From positions 1 to 64,000 of the forward strand of contig CAXRGQ010000001.1 of assembly GCA_964230215.1 (NCBI GenBank): DNA of 64,000 nucleotides, written 5' to 3'. The first letter of the stretch is position 1. Each line of letters begins with the position of its first letter. A model generated the notes under the pieces. It had not been told where the DNA came from. It did not search any database and saw only the letters and a list, made by a program, of their open reading frames with translations. Position numbers and translations under genes: made by a program. Shown here piece after piece: positions 8,097-16,738 of the stretch. Origin of the DNA: JAUILH01 sp964230215. Its GTDB lineage: Bacteria > Bacteroidota > Bacteroidia > Flavobacteriales_D > JAUILH01.

Positions 8097-9916
8097 TAAC
8101 TAAAGAAAACATAGAAGAACGCATGTTCGAGTACCATGAGGGATTGCTCTCCCCAGAGGACATGCGCGCTGTAGAATCCTTTGTTGAGGCTAATCCCGAG
8201 TATCAAGTTGATTTTGATGCATGGAAAGACAGTTACGTTACCGCCGATAAAGACAAATATGCCTATATAGATGCGCTATTAGCTGGCACTGGAAGCTTAT
8301 GGCTAAAATGGACATCAATTTTATTGCTATTGGTTGGTAGTGGCTTTGCCTTGTTTTATGGATTCAGCAATTTTGCTGGAAGCACGAATAACTCGTCAAG
8401 TTCAAACAACTCCAACAGCTCCAGTACTCTAGTAGCAAACGAGTTGATAGAGCAAGATAATGAATCGATACAAGCTTCATCTTATAGTTTAGGATATGGC
8501 GAAAACGACAATGGGACAGAAGACCTGAAAGCATCTAATCAATTCACCAGCCAAGAAAACTCATCATCAGTTAATGATGCGTCTTCTGATAAGCATGTGA
8601 TGGCCTTTGGAAATAATTCGAACGCAAAACGATATAGAGGACAAAATTCATCGTATAAAAAATCCAATGCATTTAAGTCGGGCAACACATACAATAGTGG
8701 TGATTCTTATACCTCTTCTGACGAGTCTGATAATGCAAATTCAACACTAAAACTTAAATCTCATAAGGGCTCACAGGAGCTTAATACTGTAGCCTACCAA
8801 GGTGCTGAAATTCAGTCTACCCCTGAACGATTCAAACCAAGTAAACTCAACAAAAGAAGTAATCCAATTGCTGATGTAAGCAACTTAGCTTTAGCTCAGG
8901 CAGTTGAATTCTTTAATGATGACGCTTCAGGTGGGGCGAATCAGTTTAACTATGAAAGCTCTAACTTCCCAACTCTGAGCTTGAGTAATCGCACGGCTAA
9001 GAAATACGGGAAAGAAGGTGGTTTAGCGAGTATCATACGCAGAATCTCAAGACAATTCAGCTTAAAGAACCCTTACGGTTTAAGAAATTCTGGCGACCCT
9101 TACTTTGTTAATCCACAGTTTGCAAGTGCCATGAATGTAAATGGTGGTTTTGCTGGTGCATATAATGGCCTAAGAACAACAGCAGCTCATTATTACTCAG
9201 ATGGTGCTCATCTATCAACCCTGGCATTTGATACGAGAATCGGTAAAAAGTTTAGTATTGGTATTGGTTTGATAAACAATTATGGTTTCACCACAAATCA
9301 GACTTTGAACTCAGAATTTGCAAGTTCTAAGTTAATCGTATCTCCCAAGATTCAGCTAAACAAAGACTTAAGCCTTGAGCCTAACGTAAGTATTGGATAT
9401 GCCGCTTTAAGTGAAAGAAACACTATTTTTAGCGGCCCTGGAGCTTCATTCCAGAAACTTCAATTGGGAGCAGGCGCAATGTTAAATAGCCAAAACTTCT
9501 ATATGGGGGTTAACTTTGATAATATCGAATCATCTGGTTTAGATTACAATCCAAGTTTTTTTGGAGACCTTGGCACAATGAGATTCACTGCTGTTTTGGG
9601 AACAGATTATAAGTATAGCCCAAGATCAGCAGGAAGTTTCTCGCCCTACCTGATGTTAACTCAACAGGGTAGACAGACTAATTTATGGGCTGGCGCAAAA
9701 GCTAAAATAGGTAAGTTTATTTGCGGTGCTTCTTATGGAAATCATGGTGAAGCGGCCGCAATGATTGGACTTCAAACAAACACTATCCGCATTGGATTGT
9801 ATGGCGATTATAGAAATAGTTGGTATACGCCAAATAAGATAGTATCTGCTGGTGGAACTTTCCGTCTATTGCTAGGCAAAGAGCACGGAAGCAGTGATCT
9901 ACCAATAACACAATAA
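8093..9916 (+). CDS. Anti-sigma-like / transmembrane / PorP-SprF-like barrel fusion
   Basis: A 607-residue protein with four parts. Residues 1-68 look like the cytoplasmic part of Bacteroidota anti-sigma factors (MFEYHEGLLSPEDMRAVESF). One strong transmembrane helix spans about 69-93. Residues 95-315 are a Ser/Asn-rich, low-complexity linker. From about 320 to 607 there are repeated amphipathic strands resembling PorP/SprF proteins, including VNPQFAS, LSTLAFDTRIGKKFSIGIG and, near the end, GASYGNHGEAAAMIGLQTN, which parallels the YRNKDAFIVTVGIKS stretch of the next protein. Coupled start with the ECF sigma gene; 10 bp before a stand-alone PorP/SprF gene. I infer an inner-membrane-anchored anti-sigma factor tethered to an outer-membrane barrel. 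The barrel assignment is by eye. Confidence 0.7.
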   Translation: MITKENIEERMFEYHEGLLSPEDMRAVESFVEANPEYQVDFDAWKDSYVTADKDKYAYIDALLAGTGSLWLKWTSILLLLVGSGFALFYGFSNFAGSTNNSSSSNNSNSSSTLVANELIEQDNESIQASSYSLGYGENDNGTEDLKASNQFTSQENSSSVNDASSDKHVMAFGNNSNAKRYRGQNSSYKKSNAFKSGNTYNSGDSYTSSDESDNANSTLKLKSHKGSQELNTVAYQGAEIQSTPERFKPSKLNKRSNPIADVSNLALAQAVEFFNDDASGGANQFNYESSNFPTLSLSNRTAKKYGKEGGLASIIRRISRQFSLKNPYGLRNSGDPYFVNPQFASAMNVNGGFAGAYNGLRTTAAHYYSDGAHLSTLAFDTRIGKKFSIGIGLINNYGFTTNQTLNSEFASSKLIVSPKIQLNKDLSLEPNVSIGYAALSERNTIFSGPGASFQKLQLGAGAMLNSQNFYMGVNFDNIESSGLDYNPSFFGDLGTMRFTAVLGTDYKYSPRSAGSFSPYLMLTQQGRQTNLWAGAKAKIGKFICGASYGNHGEAAAMIGLQTNTIRIGLYGDYRNSWYTPNKIVSAGGTFRLLLGKEHGSSDLPITQ

Positions 9917-9926
9917 TCCGAGAGCT

Positions 9927-10889
9927 ATGAGGAAAATTAAGAACATATTACTATGGGCATGTTGTAGCTTGTTTGTATGTGACGTACAAGCTCAGGATCC
10001 AGAATTCACACAATTCTATGCAAATCCACTGTACTTGAATCCGGCTTTTGCTGGTTCACACAGATGTCCGCGTGTTGCATTGAACTACAGAAATCAATGG
10101 CCAGCACTAAGCGGAACATTTGTCACACAAAGTGTGAGTTACGATCAGGGAGTTGATGCTCTATACGGTGGACTAGGATTGTTGGTAACCAGCGACCAAG
10201 CTGGTAAAGGTATTTTAACCACCAATCGAGTGGGTGCTCAATATGCCTATCAAGCCCGAATTTCAAGAGGATTTTCAATGCGATTTGGTGCTGAAGCTAC
10301 TTACTTTCAGAGATCATTGGACTGGAGCAAGCTTACTTTTGGCGATATGATTGATCCAAGAAGGGGCTTTATTTACGAAACCAATGATATTCCACGCGGT
10401 GGTTCAGTGAGCGGCATTGATATATCGGCAGGAATCTTAGCCTTTACAGACAATTTCTTTATTGGTGTTTCTGGTCACCATTTAAATGAACCCAACGAGT
10501 CAGTCATTGCTGGCGATAGTAAAATTCCAATGAAATTATCTGGTCATGCAGGTGCCACTATCCCACTAGGGAGTTCTAGGTACCAAGATGTAGCCACCTT
10601 ATCACCCAATATAATGTACCGTCAACAAGCCGGGTTTAGACAGCTAAACATGGGGTTGTATATGACCAAGGGTGTGTTAACTGGTGGTGTATGGTACAGA
10701 AATAAGGATGCCTTTATTGTAACGGTTGGCATTAAATCAGATATGTTCCAATTTGGCTATAGTTATGATGTGACTGTTTCTAAATTGGGGACTGCAACTG
10801 CTGGCTCACACGAAATTGGTGTGATGTTTAATTTTGATTGTAAACCACCAACAAGAAAATTCAGGACGATAAGTTGTCCATCATTCTAA
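9927..10889 (+). CDS. PorP/SprF family type IX secretion membrane protein
   Basis: A 320-residue outer-membrane barrel with a signal peptide ending at VQAQ. The mature N terminus has the family hallmark QDPEFTQFYANPLYLNPAFAG, then YRNQWP, SYDQ, GGLGLLV and a C-terminal GIKSDMFQFGYSYDVTVSKLG stretch. PorP/SprF proteins sit in the outer membrane; P. gingivalis PorP is a T9SS component, and F. johnsoniae SprF is needed to export the adhesin SprB. The gene is third in the sigma/anti-sigma-barrel operon, so it is likely the regulated partner of that system. It ends convergently, overlapping the opposite-strand gene by 4 bp. A paralogue heads the gld operon at 56566-57528. Confidence 0.92.
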   Translation: MRKIKNILLWACCSLFVCDVQAQDPEFTQFYANPLYLNPAFAGSHRCPRVALNYRNQWPALSGTFVTQSVSYDQGVDALYGGLGLLVTSDQAGKGILTTNRVGAQYAYQARISRGFSMRFGAEATYFQRSLDWSKLTFGDMIDPRRGFIYETNDIPRGGSVSGIDISAGILAFTDNFFIGVSGHHLNEPNESVIAGDSKIPMKLSGHAGATIPLGSSRYQDVATLSPNIMYRQQAGFRQLNMGLYMTKGVLTGGVWYRNKDAFIVTVGIKSDMFQFGYSYDVTVSKLGTATAGSHEIGVMFNFDCKPPTRKFRTISCPSF

Positions 10890-11395
10890 AGTTCTTTACC
10901 GTCGTTATAGGTTGCGACTACTACTACTTTTGATAATGAAGAGGCAGGCAATTTTACCAGATCTCCATCTGTGATAAAAAAGTCGGCCTCTTTTCCTTTT
11001 TCTAGCGTACCTCTTGTCTCATCCTCCATCTGTTCAATGGCGGCGAATCTGGTTAAGGTGTTCAAGACATCATGACGTTCAGAGTCTTCTTGTTGGAATT
11101 CTTTCGTCATTTTTATGAATGCTTTTAGTGGCTGTCTCTCATTACCTATAAACAGTGGATAAACCGCACGTAGCTTGTTATCTATCACATTGTTTGAAAC
11201 ATATTTATTCATGATCTGTCTTTCAGGCCCAATCTCTAAGATTTTTCCATCCTTTATGGCCATAGCATCATAAATGCGTCCGTCATCGGCACAGGTATAA
11301 ATTACTGCATTGTGCACAATTAGGTCGGCCTCCTCATTTCTAAATGCGCAGCCACTCAGTATAGCACCAAATAATATTAAAGCTAAAATTCTCAT
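10886..11395 (-). CDS. Amidohydrolase-like lipoprotein lacking the catalytic core
   Basis: A 169-residue protein that looks like both ends of a YtcJ-type amidohydrolase (normally about 540 residues) joined without the middle. Residues 1-16 are a signal peptide with lipobox LSGC. Residues 22-80 match the family's N-terminal beta-sandwich half (ADLIVHNAVIYTCADDGRI, AIKDGKILEIG). Residues 85-169 match the C-terminal part (GTLEKGKEADFFITDGD). The TIM-barrel portion with the HxH and other metal ligands is absent, so amidohydrolase activity is very unlikely. The frame is open and the signal peptide kept, so it may be an expressed relic or a repurposed domain. Immediately downstream of, and one base overlapping, the SDR gene. 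Confidence 0.65.
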   Translation of the reverse strand: MRILALILFGAILSGCAFRNEEADLIVHNAVIYTCADDGRIYDAMAIKDGKILEIGPERQIMNKYVSNNVIDNKLRAVYPLFIGNERQPLKAFIKMTKEFQQEDSERHDVLNTLTRFAAIEQMEDETRGTLEKGKEADFFITDGDLVKLPASSLSKVVVVATYNDGKEL

Positions 11396-12165
11396 TACTC
11401 TTCTCTGTGAATATAAAACGAATTCGCCTGACAGGTAGGTGTCACTACAACATCATTTAAACAAACATGTGCTGGTCGATTTACAGCAAACAGAATTATC
11501 TCCGCAATATCCTTTCCTAAAAGTGGCACCATGTTATCATAAACGGCTTTTGCTTTTTCCATATCACCTTCATATCGAACCATGGAAAATTCAGTTTCAG
11601 CTAGACCTGGGCAAATACCTGTCACTTTAATGTTGTGGGGAAGTAAATCCTCTCGCATTGCTTTAGTCAAACTATCCACCGCATGCTTGCTAGCACAATA
11701 AACATTTCCATTTAGATACGTTTCTTTTCCGGCTATAGATCCAATGTTTATGATATGTCCTTCATTTCTTGAAACCATATCAGGAATAATCGCTCTTGAG
11801 ACATATAGTAGACCTTTAACGTTAGTATCTATCATTCTATCCCAGTCGTCTATCGAGCCTTCTTGGATTGAATTTCTCCCTGCAGCCAATCCAGCATTGT
11901 TAATCAAAATATCAACTTTTGAAAATCCATCTGGTAAATTGGTAAGCTTCTGATGCACATCTTTCTGATCCCTAACATCCAATTCCATTACGTGAATATT
12001 GGTACCATGTGTGATTTCTAGTTTCGACTTTAACTTGTCTAACCTTTCCTTACGTCTCGCGACAAGAACAAGGTCATATCCGTTTTCTGCGAACAATTCG
12101 GCACATGCCTCCCCTATTCCTGCGCTTGCACCGGTGATACAAACCGTCTTATTTTTTCTATCCAT
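11395..12165 (-). CDS. SDR family NAD(P)-dependent oxidoreductase (YdfG-like)
   Basis: A 256-residue classical short-chain dehydrogenase. It has the Rossmann motif TGASAGIG (residues 11-18), NNAG, catalytic Ser in INIGSIAGKE and the YCASK active-site Tyr/Lys pair. The set of motifs and the length fit the YdfG group of NADP-dependent 3-hydroxy acid/serine dehydrogenases, although substrate is not determined. Its start lies 52 bp inside the 3' end of the upstream membrane-protein gene, and its stop overlaps the truncated amidohydrolase gene, so the three genes form one unit. Confidence 0.88.
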   Translation of the reverse strand: MDRKNKTVCITGASAGIGEACAELFAENGYDLVLVARRKERLDKLKSKLEITHGTNIHVMELDVRDQKDVHQKLTNLPDGFSKVDILINNAGLAAGRNSIQEGSIDDWDRMIDTNVKGLLYVSRAIIPDMVSRNEGHIINIGSIAGKETYLNGNVYCASKHAVDSLTKAMREDLLPHNIKVTGICPGLAETEFSMVRYEGDMEKAKAVYDNMVPLLGKDIAEIILFAVNRPAHVCLNDVVVTPTCQANSFYIHREE

Positions 12166-13628
12166 GATATCTCCTTCAGCTTATTAAAATCAACTATCAA
12201 GAAACAAACATACATAAGAAATAAGAGTATAGGTGCTTTATATCTAACTATTGCCCCTAAAACTGGAGTTGTTAACCCGATTAAAAGGAATATGATTATT
12301 ACAAATACCAGGGCTGGATACAAGCGTGTCCAAGCAATTTCATCTCTGCGTTTTGAATTTATAATTGTCAATGCAATCACAAACAAAAGCACTAAGTTTT
12401 CAAAGCCTGCAATAGTAACTAACCATGATGCATGCTCAAAGGGTAGTGGCCTAATGATGGTATTAATCAGCGCGAATGGAATCGCCTTAGCAAAACTACC
12501 AAAGTTATTCTCAAGATTAGGCACAAACACTTCACTACCAGATGGTGGGTTGTCAATTATCAATTGATAGCTACACGTGTCAATATGATTATGCTCGTAT
12601 AAAGTGTCTTCTGTATTTGGCAAAACAAAATAGGGATAGCTGGCCCCACTCTGTATTTGAACCGAATCATTCATAATTGTAGCACTGGCCCGATCATCAT
12701 ACGGCAACATGATATATCTATGATCATTTTTAACGATCACCCCTCCAGCCGCAATATTCTTAAAGTCACGTTGCTTATAGGCTACATTATGAAGTTGCTG
12801 TTTTCCAAAATCAGTTAATGAGGCAATATACGATCCAACAAGTCCAAGGCAAATTGCTAGAATCATCATTAAATGCTTTTTGTTGACCAGTGATAAAACG
12901 CCAAAAACAATCATAGCCATAATTAACGCGAGTAAAACATAGGTTTTAACATTCACTAATATGAGCAAGCTTACTATTAGAAGTATCCCGCCAAAGAGCT
13001 GCCTATTTCTTAACAAGGATGCGCCCTTCATAAACGCTGCTAATCCAAATAGCATAATCGGTTCCTTTAGCATGCCTGAATTCCAAAATAGTAAACTGGG
13101 AATCAACCAAGCAAACCCAATAAACCACGCATGTTGTTTAGCTTCTCCTACAAAGGTTTGGCAGAGCCATATTAAGGCAATCATTACAAGAATGTTTGCT
13201 ATGACCATTGCAGCCCAAATGCTATTGAATCCTAAAAATCTAAAGCCTACATTTAAACGAATCATGAATTTATTGTCATTGGTAAAGCCATGATCATACT
13301 GACGATTCCAATTTTCCATCTTATCAGTGTGCCCTGCGAGTGCATCATCATCTCCATACCCTAAAAACAACTGAAAAAATACGGATGGTTCATCTGAAGC
13401 TAAATCCACCAAATATCCTGCATCATCATAAAACTTATACACATCTGCCTTATGCCGTTCTTCATAGCGACCATTGTAAATGTAAAGTAAGGATACCCCC
13501 AGCAAACATTTTATTAGAAATACGATTAGCACAAACTGACGTTTAAGGCCAAGATCACGTTTAACGAGCATCCTATTTATCAGATAAGCGCCTATTGCAA
13601 ACCATATTATTCCGCTAAGAATTTCCAC
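12114..13628 (-). CDS. Polytopic inner-membrane protein, unknown function
   Basis: A 504-residue protein with about ten hydrophobic segments: one at the extreme N terminus (residues 1-19), several between 30 and 260, and four near the C terminus. A long hydrophilic loop separates the two groups (about residues 270-380), and another large loop (about 55-125) follows the second helix. The layout resembles polytopic glycosyltransferase- or polymerase-like envelope proteins, but I see no diagnostic motif and do not name a function. The start is GTG; the hydrophobic N-terminal segment begins right after it, which supports this start over the ATG at residue 21. It overlaps the downstream SDR gene by 52 bp. 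Confidence 0.65.
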   Translation of the reverse strand: MEILSGIIWFAIGAYLINRMLVKRDLGLKRQFVLIVFLIKCLLGVSLLYIYNGRYEERHKADVYKFYDDAGYLVDLASDEPSVFFQLFLGYGDDDALAGHTDKMENWNRQYDHGFTNDNKFMIRLNVGFRFLGFNSIWAAMVIANILVMIALIWLCQTFVGEAKQHAWFIGFAWLIPSLLFWNSGMLKEPIMLFGLAAFMKGASLLRNRQLFGGILLIVSLLILVNVKTYVLLALIMAMIVFGVLSLVNKKHLMMILAICLGLVGSYIASLTDFGKQQLHNVAYKQRDFKNIAAGGVIVKNDHRYIMLPYDDRASATIMNDSVQIQSGASYPYFVLPNTEDTLYEHNHIDTCSYQLIIDNPPSGSEVFVPNLENNFGSFAKAIPFALINTIIRPLPFEHASWLVTIAGFENLVLLFVIALTIINSKRRDEIAWTRLYPALVFVIIIFLLIGLTTPVLGAIVRYKAPILLFLMYVCFLIVDFNKLKEISWIEKIRRFVSPVQAQE

Positions 13629-13677
13629 TGCTTCAAATATACGTATTGTACTCTGTTAAAAAATAGTGGAAAGATTA

Positions 13678-13709
13678 TTACAAATCCCCACCTTCAATAA
13701 CTAATTTTG
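13678..13709 (+). promoter_or_regulatory. Candidate purL promoter
   Basis: TAATTTTG at 13702-13709 matches the Bacteroidota -7 consensus TAnnTTTG, 21 bp after a weak -33 (TTA at 13678-13680). Transcription would start near 13716, leaving a short leader before the ATG at 13752. An in-frame TTG at 13707 falls inside the -7 element and is therefore not a usable start. Confidence 0.4.
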
Positions 13710-13751
13710 CCACTCCTTCGGGAGCTTATAAGAACTATTCTAAATCTAAAA

Positions 13752-15992
13752 ATGGAGAATACAGTACAAGGCGAATTAGCGACATTGGAACAAGCCGTAG
13801 AGATGGGTTTGTTACCAGAAGAATTTGAACAGATTAAGGAAATTTTAGGACGTACACCTAACTTCACTGAGATGGCGGTTTATTCCGTTATGTGGTCAGA
13901 GCACTGTTCGTACAAAAACTCCATTTATTGGTTAAAACAATTGCCCAAGGATGGACCTCACATGCTAGTTAAGGCAGGTGAAGAAAACGCTGGACTTGTT
14001 GACATAGGTGATGGCTTGGCGTGTGCATTCAAAATTGAGTCTCACAATCACCCATCGGCAATCGAACCGTATCAAGGTGCTGCCACTGGAGTTGGCGGAA
14101 TCAATAGAGATATTTTCACGATGGGGGCGCGTCCTATTGCTCAACTTAACTCATTAAGATTTGGAAAAGTTGATTCAGACAAAACTAAATGGCTGGTTAA
14201 AGGTGTCGTAAAAGGAATTGGCGATTACGGGAATTCATTCGGTATTCCGATTGTAGGCGGTGAAGTATTCTTTGATGAATGCTACAACACCAACCCTCTA
14301 GTTAATGCATTTTCTGCTGGGATTGTTGAAGTAGGCAAAACTATTTCAGCAAAATCTGGTGGTCCTGGTAACCCTGTTTATATTGTTGGTTCATCCACTG
14401 GTAAAGATGGTATTGCAGGAGCTGCATTTGCTTCTAGAGACATTACAGAAGATTCAGCTAACGATTTACCATCCGTTCAGGTAGGAGATCCTTTCCAAGA
14501 GAAACTGCTTCTTGAAGCGACTATGGAACTAGCGGAGACAGATGCGATTGTTGGAATGCAGGATATGGGTGCTGCCGGAATTACCTGTTCATCATGTGAA
14601 ATGTCTGCAGCCGGAAATCTAGGAATGGATATTCACCTTGATAAAGTACCAACAAGACAAGCTGGGATGAAACCATACGAGATTTTATTATCAGAGTCTC
14701 AAGAAAGAATGCTGGTTGTGATCAAAAAGGGACAAGAAAAGGTAGTTGAAGACATATTTAAGAAATGGGATTTACACGCTGAATGTATTGGTGAAGTAAC
14801 TGATAGCGATAGAGTTCGCTATTTTGTTGACGGTGAAATCGTGGGTGACGTTCCTGCAAAGTCCCTTGTTCTTGGTGGCGGAGCTCCAATCTATGAGAGA
14901 GAGTATAAAGAGCCTGCATATTATGCAGAAAACATGGCCTTTGACATCAACTCTGTTGAGCAGCCTGAAAACTTAGTAGATGTTGCCAAGTTCCTACTAG
15001 GACATGAAAACATTGCCTCTAAGCGTTGGGTATATGAACAATATGACTCGATGGTTGGAACAAAGACTATGACTACCAATCAACCAGCTGATGCAGGTGT
15101 TGTTAATATTAAAGGAAGCAACAGAGCGCTTGCCATGACAGTTGATTGTAACTCTCGCTATGTAAACGCAGACCCTGAACAAGGGACAGCAATAGCAGTA
15201 GCTGAGGCAGCAAGGAATATTGTGTGTACAGGTGGTCATCCTTCCGCTATCACAAACTGTTTGAATTTCGGAAATCCATATAACCCTGAGTGCTATTGGC
15301 AATTTGTTGGTGCGATTAAGGGAATGAGTAAATCATGCCTTAAGTTTAAAACACCAGTAACCGGCGGAAACGTTTCATTCTACAATCAAACTGCTATTGG
15401 CGGGAAAGAAGTACCAGTATTCCCTACCCCTACGATTGGAATGATAGGATTAATTGAAGACAAGGCTGATTTTATGAGCATGAACTTCAAGCACAAAGGA
15501 GACTTGATCTTCCTTATTGGAAAGGCTAAAGAGTGTATTAGTTCATCTGAGTACTTATACTCTTATCACGGAGTTAAGCGCTCACCAGCACCATTTTTCG
15601 ACTTAGAAGAAGAATATACTATACAAGAAGCCGTTAAAGGATTGATTAAAAAACGTGCAGTAAATGCATTGCATGATTGTGCCGATGGCGGGTTATTTGT
15701 TGCATTATGTGAAATGGGCATGCAGAACGAGTTAGGCTTTGATATTGTGACAGATGCAGAAGTTCGTGAAGACGCATTCTTATTCGGTGAAGCACAAAGT
15801 AGGGTGATTGCTACGGTTAATGAAGATCAGGAAAATGATTTTATTGATTATCTGAATGAGCAAGGTGTTTCATTTACACTTCTTGGTCATGTTACAAAAG
15901 GTAAAGTTGTGATAGATGATCAAAAATATGGTTTTATCGATGAGCTAAAATCAATCTATAATAATGCCTTAGGAGACAAACTCAACAATTAA
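13752..15992 (+). CDS. purL: Phosphoribosylformylglycinamidine synthase subunit PurL
   Basis: A 746-residue FGAM synthase of the small PurL type, which converts FGAR, ATP and glutamine-derived ammonia to FGAM in step four of purine synthesis. Recognisable features are MWSEHCSYKNSIYWL, the FKIESHNHPSAIEPYQGAATGVGG region, QDMGAAGITCSSCEMSA and the second AIRS-like half with NCLNFGNPYNPE and TGGNVSFYNQ. The length matches small PurL, which works with separate PurQ and PurS; neither is in this window. I chose the ATG at 13752 because the longer in-frame extension begins inside the promoter element. It is followed 38 bp later by the FKBP pair. Confidence 0.95.
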   Translation: MENTVQGELATLEQAVEMGLLPEEFEQIKEILGRTPNFTEMAVYSVMWSEHCSYKNSIYWLKQLPKDGPHMLVKAGEENAGLVDIGDGLACAFKIESHNHPSAIEPYQGAATGVGGINRDIFTMGARPIAQLNSLRFGKVDSDKTKWLVKGVVKGIGDYGNSFGIPIVGGEVFFDECYNTNPLVNAFSAGIVEVGKTISAKSGGPGNPVYIVGSSTGKDGIAGAAFASRDITEDSANDLPSVQVGDPFQEKLLLEATMELAETDAIVGMQDMGAAGITCSSCEMSAAGNLGMDIHLDKVPTRQAGMKPYEILLSESQERMLVVIKKGQEKVVEDIFKKWDLHAECIGEVTDSDRVRYFVDGEIVGDVPAKSLVLGGGAPIYEREYKEPAYYAENMAFDINSVEQPENLVDVAKFLLGHENIASKRWVYEQYDSMVGTKTMTTNQPADAGVVNIKGSNRALAMTVDCNSRYVNADPEQGTAIAVAEAARNIVCTGGHPSAITNCLNFGNPYNPECYWQFVGAIKGMSKSCLKFKTPVTGGNVSFYNQTAIGGKEVPVFPTPTIGMIGLIEDKADFMSMNFKHKGDLIFLIGKAKECISSSEYLYSYHGVKRSPAPFFDLEEEYTIQEAVKGLIKKRAVNALHDCADGGLFVALCEMGMQNELGFDIVTDAEVREDAFLFGEAQSRVIATVNEDQENDFIDYLNEQGVSFTLLGHVTKGKVVIDDQKYGFIDELKSIYNNALGDKLNN

Positions 15993-16030
15993 GGCAGGAA
16001 ATTTGAGTTATACTCAAGAAAACAAAAAAT

Positions 16031-16738
16031 ATGAATGTATTAGTAAAAACAATTTTAGTATCAACGCTTTTATTAGCAGGACTTAACGGTCATGCACAAA
16101 AGAGCAAAAAGAAAAATAAGAAAGGTAAGAAGATGGAGTTGAAAACTGAACTAGATAGCGTAAGCTATAGCATAGGTGTGAATATAGCCAATCAGCTAAA
16201 ATCGCAAGGTGTGGAAGAATTGAATGCGGATGCATTTGCAGCGGCGCTAAATGATGTGTTTGATGGTGAAGCGAAAATTGATGACCAACAAGCACAAGCA
16301 ATCTTGCAAGATTATTTTACAAAGCAGAAAGCTAAGCAGGATGAAGCGACGAAAGCTGCTGGTGAAGCATTCTTGGCAGAAAATGCGAAACGCGAAGGTG
16401 TAACGACACTTCCAAGTGGCCTACAATATGAAGTTATGGTTGCAGGAGATGGTCCGAAACCGACGGCAACATCAAGAGTTAAAACACATTACCATGGTAC
16501 ACTAGTAGACGGAACTGTGTTTGACAGCTCTGTTGAGAGAAATCAGCCAGCTACTTTTGGGGTTAATCAGGTAATTAAAGGCTGGACTGAGGCTTTACAG
16601 TTAATGCCGGTAGGATCAAAATGGAAATTGTTTATTCCTTACGATCTAGCTTATGGAGCAAATCCACGTCCAGGAGGTCCAATTAAGCCTTATGACGCTT
16701 TGATATTTGAAGTTGAATTAATTTCAATCGAACAGTAA
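16031..16738 (+). CDS. FKBP-type peptidyl-prolyl isomerase, exported
   Basis: A 235-residue Mip/FkpA-like isomerase. It has a signal peptide (to about GHAQ, residue 23), a Lys-rich stretch, one helical FKBP_N dimerisation domain (about residues 38-105), a long linker helix, and an FKBP_C catalytic domain (about 122-235) with HYHGTLVDGTVFDSS, GVNQVIKGWTEALQLMPVG and IPYDLAYGA. It catalyses proline cis-trans isomerisation during folding of periplasmic or surface proteins. Its stop codon is directly followed by the ATG of the next FKBP gene (no spacer), so the two are co-expressed. Confidence 0.92.
   Translation: MNVLVKTILVSTLLLAGLNGHAQKSKKKNKKGKKMELKTELDSVSYSIGVNIANQLKSQGVEELNADAFAAALNDVFDGEAKIDDQQAQAILQDYFTKQKAKQDEATKAAGEAFLAENAKREGVTTLPSGLQYEVMVAGDGPKPTATSRVKTHYHGTLVDGTVFDSSVERNQPATFGVNQVIKGWTEALQLMPVGSKWKLFIPYDLAYGANPRPGGPIKPYDALIFEVELISIEQ

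Noticed and set aside
13634..13641. CAAATATA (TATATTTG on the minus strand) as a promoter of the polytopic membrane protein
   Set aside because: It lies 5 bp upstream of the GTG start and has no -33 element; at best it would give a leaderless mRNA.
13707..13751. TTG start extending PurL by 15 residues
   Set aside because: The TTG lies inside the candidate -7 promoter element (13702-13709), so it would not be part of the mRNA; the ATG at 13752 gives a normal PurL N terminus.
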